Notes under the pieces: model-generated
The model's input: the letters and a program-made list of their open reading frames with translations, nothing else
Told to the model about the DNA's origin: nothing
Databases searched by the model: none
NCBI RefSeq assembly: GCF_048001765.1
Contig: NZ_CP181447.1
Location: 124,001-188,000, forward strand
Direction of reading: 5' to 3'
DNA: 64,000 nt
Source: Bombiscardovia asteroides_K
GTDB taxonomy: Bacteria > Actinomycetota > Actinomycetes > Actinomycetales > Bifidobacteriaceae
Position numbers and translations under genes: made by a program
Shown: one piece after another, positions 1 through 8,177 of the stretch
How the letters are laid out: each line of letters opens with the position of its first letter
Numbering within the stretch: the stretch's first letter is position 1

Positions 1-287
1 GCTCCATCAATGGTTGTTCCTCTGATGTTGACGACCAGAACGGCGTGGAAGCTCGGATTCAAATGCAGCAGGCGAACCGGCCGGCCTCGGCCATCGCGGT
101 TCTTCGCGCTCTCCTGGATAATGCCTTCCTTCCTAAGCTGGGCGCAAAGTCGGTGGACAGTTGGCAGCGGGATTCCTGTCAACTCAGCGATTTGGGCCCG
201 AGAAAGGCTATCGGTATGGCATAGGGTGTCTAAAATAACGCTCCTATTGGTGGTGACAACCCGACCTCTGTCCCCATGGAGGGCCAT
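1..287 (-). CDS. ROK family transcriptional regulator, N-terminal part (runs off left edge)
   Basis: This is the N-terminal part of a ROK-family repressor; the sugar-kinase-like sensor domain lies outside the window. The visible residues form a winged helix-turn-helix, with the segments TTNRSVILDTL, SLSRAQIAELTGIPLPTVHRL and a GRGRPVRLL wing, followed by the first strand of the kinase fold. I chose the ATG at 287 because AGGAG lies 5 bases upstream; in-frame ATGs at 314 and 332 are alternatives. It is divergent from the ABC sugar operon starting at 612 and probably regulates it, with the inducing sugar unknown. The family call is firm; the regulatory target is inferred from position. Confidence 0.85.
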   Translation of the reverse strand, partial: MALHGDRGRVVTTNRSVILDTLCHTDSLSRAQIAELTGIPLPTVHRLCAQLRKEGIIQESAKNRDGRGRPVRLLHLNPSFHAVLVVNIRGTTIDG

Positions 288-572
288 GTTCGCTCCTGCG
301 GTCCGTGTGCCCATGTTTTTCCTGTCTCTCATATCGATGTAGTCGGCCTTTCTTTCCACAAGGAGACCGATTGCCTGCTTGTCTTTCCGACATTCATTCT
401 TATAATGATACTAAATAATAGTTCAGATTAAGATTTTCCTGATGGTGCGCTGGTAGAGATGCCTGATTCACTGCGATTCTGGAAGTGGATAAATACTATG
501 ATTAACAAGAGTTTTACCGTTTTGTTCACAGGCTTTCGCAATCTATGCTAATATTATTCTCAAATTGATATC

Positions 573-586
573 CCACATTGATGTGG
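573..586. promoter_or_regulatory. Candidate operator palindrome upstream of the sugar operon
   Basis: CCACAT-TG-ATGTGG is a perfect 6-bp inverted repeat with a 2-base centre, 25 bases upstream of the binding-protein start. A possible promoter (TTGTTC at 522-527, TATGCT at 544-549, 16-base spacer) lies just upstream, so the palindrome would sit in the first transcribed bases, a position suited to repression. The divergent ROK protein is the obvious candidate binder. Function is inferred. Confidence 0.45.
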
Positions 587-611
587 AATCAGATTCACAA
601 AGGAGTGTCGA

Positions 612-1871
612 ATGCCAAGGTTAATTCGCCGATTCCTGGCCGCAGGAGTGGCCGTGGTCTCTATCTTCGCCCTGACCGCATGCGGCGGAGGGTCCAAGGG
701 AGATTCCGGAGCAGATGCCAAGGAGATCACCCTGACCTATTCGGATGATCAGAACAACGCCTACAAGACCATGGCCCAGAAATACACCAAGGACACCGGG
801 GTCAAGGTCAATATCATGGAGGTGCCCTATGCGGATCTTAGTACGAAAATCGCCAATGCCGCCAAGGCCAATGATCTTCCTGACGTGGCACGTGTCCCCC
901 AGATCAACCCCGTTTGGGCCGATCAGCTGGAGGATCTGACCAGTCTGGCCGATAGTCATAATGCCATGAAAAGCCTTCTGCGCAAGTCCCCGGACGGCAA
1001 GATACTCACCATTGCCTCTGATCTGACAGCTGTGGGCCTCTTCCTCAATACCTCGCTGTTCGACAAGGCTGGTGTCTCTTATCCGGATCCCGACGGATCC
1101 TGGACCTGGGAGGAATTCATAGACGCCTTGAAAAAGGTGCAAGAGGCCACCGGAGCGAAATATGGCATGGTCATGGATGCCTCCAGCCACCGTGAACGCT
1201 CTTTCCTCTATCAGTTCGGTTCCAAGGGCGTTCGCAAGCATGCGGATGGATCCTGGGGTCTGGATGACAAGGCCAAGACAGCCCTCGAGTTCCTCAAGAG
1301 CATCGACGACGACAAGATTATGCCTAAGTCGGTCTGGGCTTCCAACGAGGATCCCTCGGCTCTGTTCAAGTCGGGACAGGTGGCTGCCTACTATTCGGGC
1401 AACTGGCAGATAGCCGATTTCAACACATCCATCACCTCATTCTCCTGGAAGAGTGTCATCATGCCTGCCTCGCCCACCAAGGCCACCAATGTGGGAACCA
1501 ATTACATGGTCGCCCTGAGTCCTGCGGGCAAAAAGTTCCTCGACTGGTTCTACAGCAAGAAGAACTACACTGCCTTCTGTGAGCAGGGCAACTATCTGCC
1601 TGCCCTCAACGACATCACGCCTAAGTATGCCAACCACAATGAGGACATGGACCTCTACCAGAAAATCATTCGTGAATCCGACCAGGATGTGCTTTCCCGC
1701 CAGGTCATGACCCAGCTGGAGCTTGCGCTGAAGGGCGCGGTTCTGCCGAGCCAGGACCCTATGAAGGACGAGACGGTCAAGTACCTGTCTGACGAGCAGG
1801 ATGTAGACACGACCGTGGCTAACATGAACCGCCTGTTCACCAAGTACTACACAGTTGACAACAAACAGTGA
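612..1871 (+). CDS. ABC transporter sugar-binding lipoprotein
   Basis: This is an extracellular solute-binding protein of the carbohydrate (CUT1) type, tethered to the outside of the membrane. Residues 1-24 are a lipoprotein signal: two arginines, a hydrophobic stretch and the lipobox LTAC with Cys24, then a Gly/Ser linker. The remaining ~395 residues look like family 1 binding proteins, with an Asp-rich, aromatic-rich mature chain. GGAG lies 7 bases before the ATG. It is the first gene of an operon with two permeases downstream at 1908 and 2824. No ATPase gene is in the cluster, so a shared MsiK-type ATPase elsewhere probably energises it, as is usual in actinobacteria. The ligand is not readable from sequence; the downstream enzymes suggest uronate-containing saccharides. 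Confidence 0.92.
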   Translation: MPRLIRRFLAAGVAVVSIFALTACGGGSKGDSGADAKEITLTYSDDQNNAYKTMAQKYTKDTGVKVNIMEVPYADLSTKIANAAKANDLPDVARVPQINPVWADQLEDLTSLADSHNAMKSLLRKSPDGKILTIASDLTAVGLFLNTSLFDKAGVSYPDPDGSWTWEEFIDALKKVQEATGAKYGMVMDASSHRERSFLYQFGSKGVRKHADGSWGLDDKAKTALEFLKSIDDDKIMPKSVWASNEDPSALFKSGQVAAYYSGNWQIADFNTSITSFSWKSVIMPASPTKATNVGTNYMVALSPAGKKFLDWFYSKKNYTAFCEQGNYLPALNDITPKYANHNEDMDLYQKIIRESDQDVLSRQVMTQLELALKGAVLPSQDPMKDETVKYLSDEQDVDTTVANMNRLFTKYYTVDNKQ

Positions 1872-1907
1872 AGCCATTGGCTCAGCAAAGACATGGAGGT
1901 GAGGGCT

Positions 1908-2822
1908 ATGGTGAAGACCTCTGGAAGAGCAGGCGGAGGTAAAGCGCCCAAGAAAATGAAAAAGCCGGTGGCAGCGCCCTTGTTTTTGATTCTGCCTGCT
2001 GTCGTGCTCTATGTTATTTTCTTCATCTGGCCTGCAGCAATCGGACTCTTCTATTCCTTCACCAACTACAAGGGCCTGTCCAAGTACCGGATGGTGGGCC
2101 TGTCCAACTACACCACGCTGCTGGCCGACCATGACTTCTGGTCCTCACTGTTGCGCACTTTTGAGTACATCCTGTGCTCGGTGCCTCTGAACGTCTGTCT
2201 GTCCCTGCTGGCGGCGGTTCTGGTGACCAACCGGAAGGCAGTCGGCCGGACCCTGGCCCGCACTCTCTTCTTCATCCCCTGGCTGGTCTCTCCCATCATC
2301 ACCGGTCTGATCTGGCGATGGATGTTCGGCGAGGGCTTCGGCATCGTCAATCAGGTCATCCAGGGGCTGGGTGGACACCCTATGCGCTGGGCAACCGATG
2401 CCAACCTCTCCTTCCTGGTGCTTATCCTTGCCGGCGTCTGGGCGGGAATGGCCTTCAATATGCTGCTGTTCATAACCGCCTTGGAGAATGTGCAGGCCTC
2501 ACTCTACGAGGCGGCCTCGCTGGACGGGGCCAACATCTGGCAGAAGTTCGTGCATATCACACTGCCAGGCATCGCTCCGACCACCTTCATGGTTGTTCTG
2601 TTGGGCACCATCGGAGGCATCAAGGAGTTCGCCATGGTCCAGGCCCTGAACGGGGGCGGACCAGGCACGGCTAACAGGCTGGTGGTCCAGTACATCTACG
2701 AGACAGGATTCTCAAACTCCCGCATCGGCTACGCCTCGGCGGCCTCCATGGTTCTGCTGATTATTCTGGTCGTCGTGTCACTACTGCAGATGCACCTTAA
2801 CAAGAAAACAGGGGGTCGCTGA
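1908..2822 (+). CDS. ABC sugar transporter permease (MalF/UgpA type)
   Basis: This is an integral membrane subunit of a CUT1 carbohydrate importer. After a basic cytoplasmic N-terminus (APKKMKKPVA) there are about six hydrophobic helices. The EAA loop that docks the ATPase is present as EAASLDGANIWQKFVHITLPG. I place the start at the ATG at 1908 because GGAGGTGAGG lies just upstream; an in-frame ATG at 1893 would put that ribosome site inside the gene. It pairs with the second permease, which begins 1 base after this stop codon. Confidence 0.9.
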   Translation: MVKTSGRAGGGKAPKKMKKPVAAPLFLILPAVVLYVIFFIWPAAIGLFYSFTNYKGLSKYRMVGLSNYTTLLADHDFWSSLLRTFEYILCSVPLNVCLSLLAAVLVTNRKAVGRTLARTLFFIPWLVSPIITGLIWRWMFGEGFGIVNQVIQGLGGHPMRWATDANLSFLVLILAGVWAGMAFNMLLFITALENVQASLYEAASLDGANIWQKFVHITLPGIAPTTFMVVLLGTIGGIKEFAMVQALNGGGPGTANRLVVQYIYETGFSNSRIGYASAASMVLLIILVVVSLLQMHLNKKTGGR

Positions 2823-2823
2823 T

Positions 2824-3672
2824 ATGCATGCCGTATCTGTGAGAACATGGTGGCAACGGGTCAAGGCAGACGCCCCCTCGACCATAATGATGTGGTTCCT
2901 GGTCATCTGCTTCGCCTTCCCGGTATTCTGGTTGATTCTGTCCTCCTTCAAGGGGCCGGATGAGCTTTTCGCTGTGCCCATGAGCTTCCTGCCCCGCCGA
3001 TGGACCACTGCGGGCTATGCGGCGGCCTGGAGCCGGATCGACTTTGCCCGATACTTCGGTAATACGGCAGTAGTCGCCATCATCACCACCGTCCTGACCG
3101 TTATTGTGAGCTCCATGACCGGGTATGCGCTAGCCAAATATGACTACTGGTGGACCAGACTTTTCTTCATCGGCATACTGCTGACGACCATGCTGCCCAC
3201 TGAGGTCATAATGTCGCCCTCTTTCATTGTCGTGCGCGATATCGGCTTGTACAACACCCTGGCCGGTATAATCGTTCCTTCGATCATCACCGCCACTGGC
3301 ATCTTCATGTTCCGCCAGTACTACCTGACTGTCCCTGATGAGATGATGCAGGCGGCCCGTGTGGACGGATGCTCTGAACTGCAGATCTTCCTGCGCATCA
3401 TGTTGCCCATCGCCAAGCCCTGTATTGTGACCCTGGCCATTTTCTCCTTCCAGTGGCGCTGGAACGACTATATCTGGCCATTGCTGATCCTCAATGACTC
3501 TAAACGGTTCACTCTGCAGGTGGCACTGCGGACACTGGTTGGTGCGGAGAAGATAGATTGGGCTATTCTGCTGCCGGCATCTGTCATTTCCATGATTCCG
3601 CTGGTCCTGATTTTCATGTTCTGCCAAAAGTACATCGTTGGTTCGGATGTCGATGCAGCCTTCAAGGGTTGA
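2824..3672 (+). CDS. ABC sugar transporter permease (MalG/UgpE type)
   Basis: This is the second membrane subunit of the importer, 282 residues, with about six transmembrane segments. Its coupling-helix motif is QAARVDGCSELQIFLRIMLPI. It starts immediately after the first permease stop codon, indicating translational coupling, and ends with the short C-terminus usual for MalG-like subunits. With the lipoprotein at 612 and the permease at 1908 it forms a complete transporter apart from the ATPase. Substrate is unknown. Confidence 0.9.
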   Translation: MHAVSVRTWWQRVKADAPSTIMMWFLVICFAFPVFWLILSSFKGPDELFAVPMSFLPRRWTTAGYAAAWSRIDFARYFGNTAVVAIITTVLTVIVSSMTGYALAKYDYWWTRLFFIGILLTTMLPTEVIMSPSFIVVRDIGLYNTLAGIIVPSIITATGIFMFRQYYLTVPDEMMQAARVDGCSELQIFLRIMLPIAKPCIVTLAIFSFQWRWNDYIWPLLILNDSKRFTLQVALRTLVGAEKIDWAILLPASVISMIPLVLIFMFCQKYIVGSDVDAAFKG

Positions 3673-3714
3673 GCCAAGTCCGGACGGACATTCCATGGAG
3701 GAAAGGCCTATGTG

Positions 3715-5466
3715 ATGTCAGATATGTCCTACACCCAAATCCTGAGCAGGAGCTCGCTGCGATTCGTTCGCACGCGCTTGCAGACTCTGGATCGGGATTC
3801 TGATTTGCTGATTGGTTTGTCGCACCGTCCGACGATGGAGCTGATAAAGGCCGTTGTTGCCGTGTCTGCCATATGCCCCTCCGAGCAGACGGCGGGCTTG
3901 GTCGACAGGCTACCGGTTCTGCTGGAGCACTTGGCCGACTTGCAGTTGGAGGAGGGGCTTTTCTCTGGCGGGGATAATTTGGTTTCTCCTCCCGATAGTG
4001 CCTTCACCATCAATGATCTGTGCCTGACCTTGGAGCTGATGCAGGTCCAAGACTGTCCCCAGTCCGTGATTCAGGCCGTGCGTGAACCTCTCTTTGAGAT
4101 AGCACGACGTGCCGCCCCAGCCATGCTGCAGGGGGGTGTGCACACTCCCAACCACCGATGGGAGATGGCAAGTGCCCTGGTTGGGCTCAACCTCTTCCTG
4201 GGCGGGAGTGAACTGCGCTCCCGTGCTGAGGCCTGGCTGGCCGAAGGCATCGATATTCAGTCCGATGGTCTCTATTCGGAGCGCAGCCCCAACTACGCAG
4301 CCTATGTGACCAACCCATGTCTGATTGCCCTGTCGCGCAGGACCGGACATACCCAATACCTGGACTTGGTCGAGAGGAACCTGCGCGCCCAGGTTGCTTT
4401 GATGCGGCCGGACGGAATGATGGAGACCGTTCAATCGCGCCGCCAGGATCAGAACCAGCCATTCGACCCCGAACCCTTCCTTTCGCAGGCCCGACTGTTG
4501 GCCGTGGTCAAGGGAGATCCACGGGTGATTCGCTGGGCTTCGTGGCTTTCTCGACGCCGGCTGGCTGATCCAGCTCGACATCTGGCTGAGCTTCTGGTGG
4601 ACTCGCGCCTGGCCGGCCCTCTGCCCCAGGCTGATGGGGCCGAGGATCATGATGATCGGGTTCAGGAGTATCAGCAGTCCGGACTGACTAGGGTCCTGCT
4701 GTCCGGAGATTCATGGGCTCAATCGAGCATGACAGCCTCCATCTATGCCGGATCGGACTTTCCCGATACTGGTCGGGTGGCCTCGGGGCTGGCCAACAAT
4801 CCGACCATCGTCGATTTCTCAACTCCCGGGCTGACTCTGGAGACCCTGAGAATATCCCCGGAGTTCTTCGGCCTGGGTCCGTTGCGTCCCGGCCACTGCG
4901 TCAGACAGGGCAACAGGCTGGCCTGGATCATGCGCGATATGCGCACCAGTGGCTATTACCAGCCGCTTGATCAGAAATTCTGCCGAAACGATGCTGCATA
5001 CCGGTTAACCGATGAAGGAAGGTTCTTCGCCTGCATGGACTTCGATCGGCGCAGACGGGACGATCTGACTCTGTCTACCCGGATCGAAGTCGAGATGTAC
5101 CCGGATGGATTCAATCTGCACGCCCGCTTTCAAGGTCCCGTCACTACCTACACGTGCCTGTTGGCTCTGCAGGGGAACCAGATGGGGATTCGTGCGGGAG
5201 CCAGGGCCGATGGTAATGGAATTTGGAGGATTTCCGAGGCACGGTCGGCGGAGATCGTAGCCGGGGCCAAGGATGATTGCACTTGTTTGCGCCTGAGCAT
5301 TCAGGGTCGACCGTCTGAGCATCCCCTGGCATACGATCCCGGGGAGTGCTATACCTACCCGGGTGGCGATGATGCAGTGGCTGGCCAAAAGTTGATTTAC
5401 TCGGGGTCGACCGCCGGAGATTTGGTTCTCTCGGCTCGATGGCAGCGGAGTATGGCAAAAGCATGA
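3715..5466 (+). CDS. Heparinase/alginate-lyase-like protein, putative polysaccharide lyase
   Basis: This 583-residue protein has no signal peptide, so it is probably cytoplasmic and would act on imported oligosaccharides. The first ~330 residues look all-helical; the C-terminal ~230 residues look beta-rich. That order matches the alpha/alpha-toroid plus beta-sandwich fold of heparinase, alginate and oligo-uronide lyases. Two segments resemble their active sites: HTPNHRW near residue 145, and DGLYSERSPNY near residue 200. GGAGGAAAGG precedes the ATG at 3715; a GTG at 3712 is the alternative start. Its place between a sugar importer and uronate-type enzymes supports a lyase role. I do not recognise a specific family, so a non-catalytic or hydrolytic role is possible. 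Confidence 0.55.
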   Translation: MSDMSYTQILSRSSLRFVRTRLQTLDRDSDLLIGLSHRPTMELIKAVVAVSAICPSEQTAGLVDRLPVLLEHLADLQLEEGLFSGGDNLVSPPDSAFTINDLCLTLELMQVQDCPQSVIQAVREPLFEIARRAAPAMLQGGVHTPNHRWEMASALVGLNLFLGGSELRSRAEAWLAEGIDIQSDGLYSERSPNYAAYVTNPCLIALSRRTGHTQYLDLVERNLRAQVALMRPDGMMETVQSRRQDQNQPFDPEPFLSQARLLAVVKGDPRVIRWASWLSRRRLADPARHLAELLVDSRLAGPLPQADGAEDHDDRVQEYQQSGLTRVLLSGDSWAQSSMTASIYAGSDFPDTGRVASGLANNPTIVDFSTPGLTLETLRISPEFFGLGPLRPGHCVRQGNRLAWIMRDMRTSGYYQPLDQKFCRNDAAYRLTDEGRFFACMDFDRRRRDDLTLSTRIEVEMYPDGFNLHARFQGPVTTYTCLLALQGNQMGIRAGARADGNGIWRISEARSAEIVAGAKDDCTCLRLSIQGRPSEHPLAYDPGECYTYPGGDDAVAGQKLIYSGSTAGDLVLSARWQRSMAKA

Positions 5467-5541
5467 AACAAAGTCAAACCCTGCAGACATTGCTATTACA
5501 GTTGACCAATCAATTGGGGATGGTGAGGAGGAAGCCCAAGG

Positions 5542-6378
5542 ATGATTACCGTTGCAGTGAGGGGGCATGACGTCCCCGGGGTCGATGACTTCGAATCCCT
5601 AGGTGCCGGACTGGAGGGGTATGGGGTCCATGCGGTCCAGCTGTCTCTGGCTCGGCAGTTTCCCGATCTTGCTTCGGTGGACCGGATCAATCCCGGCATG
5701 GGTCAGACCTGTCGTCGTCAGTTGGGGGCGCACGGGGTCGATGTGGCTGTACTGGGGTGTTATATCAACATGATTCATCCCGACCCGGTGCGTCGGGAGG
5801 CCTTGTTGCGGCAATTCGAGGCCCATCTGCGCTTCGCGCGCTGCTTCGGCGCGCCGATGGTGGCCAGCGAGACAGGTTCGGTTCTGCCCGAGCCCACAAG
5901 TCGTACCGAGGCCAACTTCACTGAGGAAGCCTACCGCCAGGCCCGCACATCCATATCACGGCTTGTGGCCTACGGGGAGCGTATGGGGACCATGGTCGGC
6001 ATCGAGCCGGGCATCAACCATCCCATCTGTTCAGTGGCGCGTACTCGGCGGCTGCTGGATGAGATCGATTCGCCCTACCTGGGCGTGGTCTTCGACCCGA
6101 CTTCCCTGATCTTTGCCGGCAATGCCGGCGAGCAAATGGACTTGGCCCGGGCCGGGTTTGATGCCTTTGCTGACAGGATCCTGGCCGTCCATGTACGGGA
6201 CTATCGAATCGTACCCGGCGAGGAACAGGTCCAACCCTGTGACAATGGCGAGGGGATTATGGACGTTCCCGCTGTTTTGGATCTTGTCAAGGCCTATAGG
6301 CCCATGTTGGCTGTGGTCTTCGAGGAGACCAAGGGTCCGGCCATCGCCCGCGTAGTGGAGAGATATGCCAATTATTGA
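5542..6378 (+). CDS. Sugar phosphate isomerase/epimerase (xylose-isomerase-like TIM barrel)
   Basis: This 278-residue protein has the AP-endonuclease-2/xylose-isomerase-like barrel. The expected metal ligands are visible: Glu155 (GIEPG), Asp185 (VVFDP), His217 (VHVRD) and the Glu pair at 261-262 (FEETKG). Such enzymes isomerise or epimerise sugars or sugar acids using a divalent cation. GGAGG lies at 5528-5532, upstream of the ATG. In this operon it probably converts an intermediate released by the preceding lyase-like protein. Exact substrate unknown; hydroxypyruvate isomerase-like or tagaturonate/fructuronate epimerase-like activities are alternatives. Confidence 0.75.
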   Translation: MITVAVRGHDVPGVDDFESLGAGLEGYGVHAVQLSLARQFPDLASVDRINPGMGQTCRRQLGAHGVDVAVLGCYINMIHPDPVRREALLRQFEAHLRFARCFGAPMVASETGSVLPEPTSRTEANFTEEAYRQARTSISRLVAYGERMGTMVGIEPGINHPICSVARTRRLLDEIDSPYLGVVFDPTSLIFAGNAGEQMDLARAGFDAFADRILAVHVRDYRIVPGEEQVQPCDNGEGIMDVPAVLDLVKAYRPMLAVVFEETKGPAIARVVERYANY

Positions 6379-6458
6379 ATTGACGTATATTCGCGTCCGC
6401 GGAGCAGAGGAAAACGGTTGGGTTCCTTGGACCCCGACCAATTCATAAGGAGGTTATC

Positions 6459-7268
6459 ATGACAGGGTTCTCCATGGACCAGTTTTCACTTAAGGGCAAG
6501 GTAGCGCTGGTCACCGGGGCCGTCTATGGCATTGGATTCGCCATTGCTTCGGCCTTGCATGAGGCAGGTGCCACCATCGTCTTCAACGCTTCCAATCCCA
6601 AATCGGTAGATCGCGGATTGGCCGCTTATCGGGAAGCCGGGATTCCGGTGCATGGCTATGTCTGTGATGTCACGGATGAACAGGCTGTGGCGACCATGGT
6701 GGAGCGCATCGGCAAGGAGGTGGGTACCATAGACATCCTGGTCAATAACGCCGGCGTCATCAAGCGTATTCCCATGCTTGACATGAGCGCCGCCGATTTC
6801 CGTAAGGTGGTGGACGTGGACCTGAATGGCCCCTTCATCGTCTCCAAAGCTGTGCTGCCGGGCATGATCGCCAAGGGCGCAGGGAAGATCATCAACATCT
6901 GCTCCATGATGAGCGAGCTCGGCAGGGAAACAGTATCCGCCTATGCGGCAGCCAAGGGCGGTTTGAAGATGCTGACCCGAAACATCTGCGCCGAGTATGG
7001 TCACGCCAACATCCAGTGCAATGCGATTGGCCCAGGCTACATCGCCACACCACAGACGGCTCCCCTGCGCGAGCGCCGGCCTGATGGATCCCGGCACCCA
7101 TTCGATCGGTTCATCATCTCCAAGACCCCGGCTGCCCGCTGGGGTTCGACCGCAGACCTACAAGGGCCTGCAGTCTTCCTGGCTTCCCCGGCATCCAACT
7201 TCGTCAACGGACAGGTGCTGTATGTGGATGGGGGCATCTTGGCTTATATCGGCAAGCAGCCGGAGTGA
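6459..7268 (+). CDS. SDR oxidoreductase, KduD/DhuD-like (2-deoxy-gluconate / gluconate 5-dehydrogenase type)
   Basis: This is a classical short-chain dehydrogenase of 269 residues. It has the nucleotide-binding motif TGAVYGIG (19-26), NNAG (96-99), the catalytic Ser149 and the Tyr162-x3-Lys166 pair (YAAAK). The closest family impression is KduD/gluconate 5-dehydrogenase, including the N-terminal MDQFSLKGKVALVTG. In streptococci a KduD-like enzyme (DhuD) works with DhuI to turn unsaturated uronates into 2-keto-3-deoxygluconate, and the next gene here resembles DhuI. AAGGAGG precedes the ATG at 6459. The pathway assignment is inferred from this pairing. Confidence 0.8.
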   Translation: MTGFSMDQFSLKGKVALVTGAVYGIGFAIASALHEAGATIVFNASNPKSVDRGLAAYREAGIPVHGYVCDVTDEQAVATMVERIGKEVGTIDILVNNAGVIKRIPMLDMSAADFRKVVDVDLNGPFIVSKAVLPGMIAKGAGKIINICSMMSELGRETVSAYAAAKGGLKMLTRNICAEYGHANIQCNAIGPGYIATPQTAPLRERRPDGSRHPFDRFIISKTPAARWGSTADLQGPAVFLASPASNFVNGQVLYVDGGILAYIGKQPE

Positions 7269-7327
7269 ACTGCCGTGCCAGAATCCCACTATATTGACAA
7301 TCTATCAGCAAAGGAGAATGCAAAATC

Positions 7328-7966
7328 ATGAAAGTGGCATTAATTAACGAAAATTCTCAGGCCGCCAAGAATCAGATTATTTTTGAGACCTTGAAGAAGG
7401 TCTGTGACAGCAAGGGATATCAGACTTTCAACTACGGCATGTACGGCAAGCAGGGGGAGAGCCAGCTGACCTATGTGCAGAATGGGCTATTGGCGTCCAT
7501 TCTGCTCAACGCTGGGGCCGTTGACTTCGTGATCACCGGCTGCGGCACAGGTCAAGGAGCCATGACCGCCCTGAACAGCTTCCCTGGGATTGTCTGCGGT
7601 CTGGCAGAGGAGCCCACTGATGCCTATCTGTTCAGCCAGATTAACGGGGGCAACGCCCTGTCGATCCCCTTCGCCAAGGGTTTTGGTTGGGGCGGTGAGC
7701 TCAATCTGCAGCTGATCTTCGAGCGGCTCTTCGCGGAGCCCATGGGGGGCGGTTATCCCAAGGAGCGGGCTGTGCCGGAGCGGTGCAATGCCGGTATCCT
7801 GCAGAAGGTCAAGGCTCAAGTCTACCGTCCTCTCACCGAAGTGCTGGATAGGCTGGATCCTGATTTTGTCAAGGAAACCATAGCAGGCGAACACTTTGCG
7901 GAATACTTCATGGCCAACGCCCAGGATGGGCAAATCAAAGACCGTATCGCTGCCCTGCTGGCCTGA
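7328..7966 (+). CDS. RpiB/LacA/LacB family sugar isomerase, DhuI-like
   Basis: This 212-residue protein begins MKVALINENSQAAKN and has the glycine loop GCGTGQG (71-77) and NGGNALSIP, typical of RpiB/LacA/LacB isomerases. It is longer than RpiB (~150 residues) and carries the C-terminal extension seen in DhuI, the 4-deoxy-5-hexosulose-uronate ketol-isomerase described in streptococcal glycosaminoglycan clusters. AAAGGAG lies 10 bases before the ATG. It is the last gene of the operon, next to a KduD/DhuD-like dehydrogenase. The family call is firm; the DhuI activity is an inference from length, N-terminus and neighbour. Confidence 0.78.
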   Translation: MKVALINENSQAAKNQIIFETLKKVCDSKGYQTFNYGMYGKQGESQLTYVQNGLLASILLNAGAVDFVITGCGTGQGAMTALNSFPGIVCGLAEEPTDAYLFSQINGGNALSIPFAKGFGWGGELNLQLIFERLFAEPMGGGYPKERAVPERCNAGILQKVKAQVYRPLTEVLDRLDPDFVKETIAGEHFAEYFMANAQDGQIKDRIAALLA

Positions 7967-7996
7967 ACGGCGAAAGACAGGTCAGAAAATATAAAT

Positions 7997-8021
7997 GAGG
8001 CACCGGAATCTCCGGTGCCTC
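7997..8021 (-). terminator. Perfect 11-bp stem, terminator between the sugar operon and tRNA-Leu
   Basis: GAGGCACCGGA and TCCGGTGCCTC flank a 3-base loop. Read on the minus strand, the hairpin is followed by ATTTATATTTTCTG, so it best serves the minus-strand tRNA-Leu transcript. It may also slow transcripts arriving from the sugar operon on the plus strand. Confidence 0.7.
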
Positions 8022-8036
8022 ATCTGTATCTACAAG

Positions 8037-8119
8037 TGCGAACGGAGGGAGTTGAACCCTCACGAGCATCAGCTCACTGCCACCTGAAGACAGCGCGTCT
8101 ACCATTCCGCCACGTTCGC
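8037..8119 (-). tRNA. tRNA-Leu (CAG)
   Basis: The minus strand folds into a class II tRNA: acceptor GCGAACG paired with CGTTCGC, discriminator A, D-arm GCGGAATGGTAGACGC, anticodon stem CTGTC/GGCAG with loop TTCAGGT (anticodon CAG), a long variable arm GTGAGCTGATGCTC and TTCAACTC in the T loop region. The 3' CCA is not encoded. The gene is 83 bases. Confidence 0.95.
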
Positions 8120-8177
8120 AGACAACTAGAAAGGTTAGCACGGTTGTCTACGCGGCGCAATAATGGCGTGTTTTGGT

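Noticed and set aside
7997..8021. CRISPR-like or operator role for the 11-bp stem
   Set aside because: Single copy, tight loop and a T-rich flank on the minus strand fit a tRNA-Leu terminator.
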